A DNA stretch of 7,336 nt. Origin: Thermoplasmata archaeon. Lineage in GTDB: Archaea; Thermoplasmatota; Thermoplasmata; JAGHBH01. The position numbers were made by a program, and so were the translations under genes. The stretch is from the NCBI GenBank assembly GCA_021161085.1, contig JAGHBH010000169.1, forward strand, positions 1-7,336, given 5' to 3'. Of this stretch, positions 5,912 to 7,336 are shown piece after piece. How positions within the stretch are numbered: the first letter of the stretch is position 1; the number at the start of each line of letters is the position of its first letter. Under the pieces are notes generated by a model. It saw nothing but the letters and a program-made list of their open reading frames with translations, made no database searches and had not been told where the DNA came from.

Positions 5912-5919
5912 TATATAAA
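5912..5919 (-). promoter_or_regulatory. TATA box (TTTATATA) of the B-box gene, proximal
   Basis: The minus strand reads ACATTTATATATGG, a strong archaeal TATA match. Transcription would start near 5889, leaving a leader of about 14 bases that just includes the GGGAGG site. Confidence 0.65.
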
Positions 5920-5935
5920 TGTGGGGGATAGAAGT

Positions 5936-5946
5936 AGTATAAATGT
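5936..5946 (-). promoter_or_regulatory. Second TATA-like element (ACATTTATACT), 24 bases upstream of the first
   Basis: The nonamer ACATTTATA occurs twice on the minus strand (5914-5922 and 5938-5946), exactly 24 bases apart. The distal copy could be a second promoter for the B-box gene. Read the other way, TATAAATG (5938-5945) could serve the rightward YjbQ gene with a start near 5968 and a leader of about 70 bases. Confidence 0.4.
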
Positions 5947-5979
5947 AAGTAATAAATAGGGAGCATAGGGAGCCGAGGC

Positions 5980-6022
5980 GGGGGCCAAGGCGCCGTAATG
6001 AAGCAAAAGCCTTTTTTCCCCC
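5980..6022 (+). other. GC-rich hairpin with T-run in the YjbQ leader region
   Basis: GGGGG (5980-5984) can pair with CCCCC (6018-6022), and AAGGC (5987-5991) with GCCTT (6009-6013), around an AT-rich loop. Six T residues lie at 6012-6017. It could be a leader hairpin, an attenuator or the end of a short RNA. It shows none of the conserved core of a TPP riboswitch. Fold not computed. Confidence 0.3.
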
Positions 6023-6040
6023 GATGTGTTCCCCCCCTTC

Positions 6041-6463
6041 ATGGCCGTGTATTCCGAGACACTGGAGCTGGAGAGGACGGTGGAGGGAGACGTGGTGGAC
6101 ATAACACCCCGGGTGGCGGATGTCGTCAGCAGGTCCGGGATAAAGGAGGGCATGGTGCTGGTGTTCGTCCCGGGGTCCACGGGAGCCCTCACCACGGTGG
6201 AATACGAGCCCGGGCTGGTGGAGGAGGACATACCCAGGCTGCTGGAGCGGGTTGCCCCCAGGAACGCAGGCTACGGACACGAACGGCGATGGCACGACGG
6301 CAACGGCCACTCCCACATCAGAGCGTCCCTTCTGGGGCCGGACATAACCGTCCCCGTATCGGATGGACGGCTGGTTCTGGGCACGTGGCAGCAGGTGGTG
6401 TTCCTGGAGCTGGACGTGAAGCCCAGACGGAGGAGTCTGGCGGTCAAGGTAATGGGGGAATGA
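6041..6463 (+). CDS. yjbQ: YjbQ/UPF0047 family protein (secondary thiamine-phosphate synthase-like), 140 aa
   Basis: Full-length member of the small YjbQ/UPF0047 family, which is usually 130-140 residues. Members can give weak thiamine-phosphate synthase activity in E. coli, so databases call them secondary thiamine-phosphate synthase; the physiological role is not settled. Family signatures are present: GSTGALTTVEYEPGL (45-59), the His-rich block GHERRWHDGNGHSHIRA (79-95, with H80, H85, H90 and H92 as likely metal or active-site residues), and LGTWQQVVFLELD (113-125) followed by the basic PRRR (128-131). The ATG at 6041 is chosen because the conserved N-terminus begins there; an in-frame GTG at 6026 is possible. 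No ribosome-binding site precedes either one; the upstream stretch is C-rich. The stop overlaps the start of the ribonuclease Z gene, so the two are probably co-transcribed and translationally coupled. Confidence 0.93.
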   Translation: MAVYSETLELERTVEGDVVDITPRVADVVSRSGIKEGMVLVFVPGSTGALTTVEYEPGLVEEDIPRLLERVAPRNAGYGHERRWHDGNGHSHIRASLLGPDITVPVSDGRLVLGTWQQVVFLELDVKPRRRSLAVKVMGE

Positions 6464-7336
6464 TGTTGAGGCTGGTATTCCTGGGTACGGGAGGCAGCTG
6501 GCCCTCCGAGGAAGCCAGCACAAGCGCCCTGGGGGTGCGGGTCCCCGGCCGGGTGTTGCTCTTCGACTGCGGCGAGGGGACGCAGAGGCAGCTCATGATG
6601 TCCAGCCTGTCCTTCATGAAGATATCTCATGTGTTCATCACCCATTTCCACGGAGACCATTTTCTGGGCCTCCCGGGGCTGATCCAGAGCATGGCGCTGA
6701 ACGGCAGGAAGGAGGAGCTGGTGGTGGTGGGCCCCGGGGGGATGTCCGAGGTTCTGGATGTCCTTCTCCATCTGGGCTATTTTTCCCTCTCGTTCCCCGT
6801 CCGGGCGGTGGAGATGGCACCGGGAGACCGAATTTCCGTGGGAGACCTGACGGTTGAGACTTTCGCCATAGACCACACCGCCCCGGGGGTGGGATACGTG
6901 CTCTCCGAGCCCCAGCGGCCCGGCAGGTTCAACAAACCCCTGGCCCTGGAAATGGGAGTCCCCGAGGGGCCCCTGTTCTCCAGGCTCCAGAGGGGGGAGG
7001 ATGTGGTGGTGGACGGCAGGCTGATAAGATCCTCCGATGTGACCGGGCCCCCGAGGCCGGGGAGGAAGATGGTTTACACGGGGGACACACGTCCCCTCTC
7101 TCCTGTGCCCTCTTCATGGAAGGACTGCACGGTCCTTGTGCACGATGCCACCTTCTCGGGAGAATACGGGGATCGGGCCAGGGAATACGGACACTCCACC
7201 ACGCTGGACGCCGCCCGGGCGGCCGTGGAATGCGGGGCCAGATATCTCTTCCTCTATCACCGCAGCCCCCGCTACAAGGACCCCTCGGTTCTGGAGGACG
7301 AGGCGAGAAGGGTCTTTCCCCGGGTGCGGGCTCCTA
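6463..7336 (+). CDS. rnz: Ribonuclease Z (tRNA 3'-processing endonuclease), 3' truncated by window edge
   Basis: Zinc-dependent beta-lactamase-fold endonuclease that cuts the 3' trailer from tRNA precursors in the cytoplasm. About 291 residues are visible of a usual 300-310, so only the extreme C-terminus is missing. The order of motifs is complete: FLGTGGSWPS at the N-terminus, FDCGEGTQRQL, the metal motif HFHGDH (H61, H63, D65, H66) followed by GLPGL, H138 (IDHTAPGVGYV), GDTRP (D208), HDATF (227-231), the HST motif (H244) and the last metal histidine H266. In the last motif the usual THFSxRY appears as LYHRSPRYKD; the histidine is kept. The first ATG here is at 6463, in the TGATG overlap with the YjbQ stop. 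An adjacent in-frame ATG at 6460 would give the common ATGA overlap and one more Met. Function is essentially certain. Confidence 0.95.
   Translation, partial: MLRLVFLGTGGSWPSEEASTSALGVRVPGRVLLFDCGEGTQRQLMMSSLSFMKISHVFITHFHGDHFLGLPGLIQSMALNGRKEELVVVGPGGMSEVLDVLLHLGYFSLSFPVRAVEMAPGDRISVGDLTVETFAIDHTAPGVGYVLSEPQRPGRFNKPLALEMGVPEGPLFSRLQRGEDVVVDGRLIRSSDVTGPPRPGRKMVYTGDTRPLSPVPSSWKDCTVLVHDATFSGEYGDRAREYGHSTTLDAARAAVECGARYLFLYHRSPRYKDPSVLEDEARRVFPRVRAP

Noticed and set aside
5876..6040. TPP riboswitch upstream of the thiamine-related yjbQ gene.
   Set aside because: The conserved CTGAGA and following core elements of the TPP aptamer are absent.
5998..6462. The RNase Z frame is open without stops back to an ATG at 5998, through the whole YjbQ gene.
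   Set aside because: It overlaps the conserved YjbQ frame and encodes Gly/Arg/His-rich sequence typical of a shifted GC-rich frame. Ribonuclease Z has its family-typical N-terminus at 6463.
5876..6523. Upstream extension of the B-box frame by 216 codons to an ATG at 6523.
   Set aside because: The extension is antisense to the YjbQ gene, and the true start at 5875 has a ribosome-binding site, a TATA box and the first zinc ligand at residue 3.

Overview
The window looks archaeal, most probably from a GC-rich member of the Thermoplasmatota (Euryarchaeota). The support is: an archaeal-type phosphoglucosamine/phosphohexose mutase (GGEENGG sugar loop), a membrane-anchored regulator with two winged-helix domains of a type common in that phylum, a PGF-CTERM-like archaeosortase signal, TATA-box promoters instead of -35/-10 boxes, and an apparently leaderless start. 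The lineage call is inference; no rRNA or other phylogenetic marker is present.

Layout. (1) 1-929, plus strand: the 3' two-thirds of a GlmM/ManB-type hexose phosphate mutase, cut by the left edge. (2) 964-5875, minus strand: four consecutive envelope genes. In transcription order (right to left) they are a B-box zinc-binding polytopic membrane protein (4964-5875), a regulator with an N-glycan-sequon-rich ectodomain, a membrane segment and two cytoplasmic winged helices (3510-4913), a secreted protein with a NEW3-like domain and a C-terminal PGF-CTERM-like anchor (2452-3345, possibly also translated from 3498), and a signal-anchored surface protein with a PKD domain (964-2322). (3) 5876-6040: a divergent promoter region with two tandem TATA boxes facing left and a GC-rich hairpin plus T-run facing right. 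(4) 6041 to the end, plus strand: a YjbQ-family protein overlapping a nearly complete ribonuclease Z, cut by the right edge.

How the genes may work together. The outer genes are housekeeping: amino-sugar/glycan precursor synthesis, tRNA 3'-end maturation and a thiamine-related protein. The four inner genes form a same-strand block of cell-surface functions. The regulator has a beta-sandwich ectodomain outside and DNA-binding domains inside, and its stop codon runs directly into the ribosome-binding site of the next reading frame, which encodes a secreted protein with a related ectodomain. A one-component transmembrane circuit that senses the envelope and regulates its neighbours is a reasonable hypothesis, but it is inference only. 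Candidate operators (an inverted repeat before the PKD gene, repeated GAACCTC before the PGF-CTERM gene, an 8-bp palindrome before the regulator) are listed separately.

The window has no rRNA, recognisable tRNA, CRISPR array, insertion sequence or integrase. No gap longer than about 170 bases lacks a gene.
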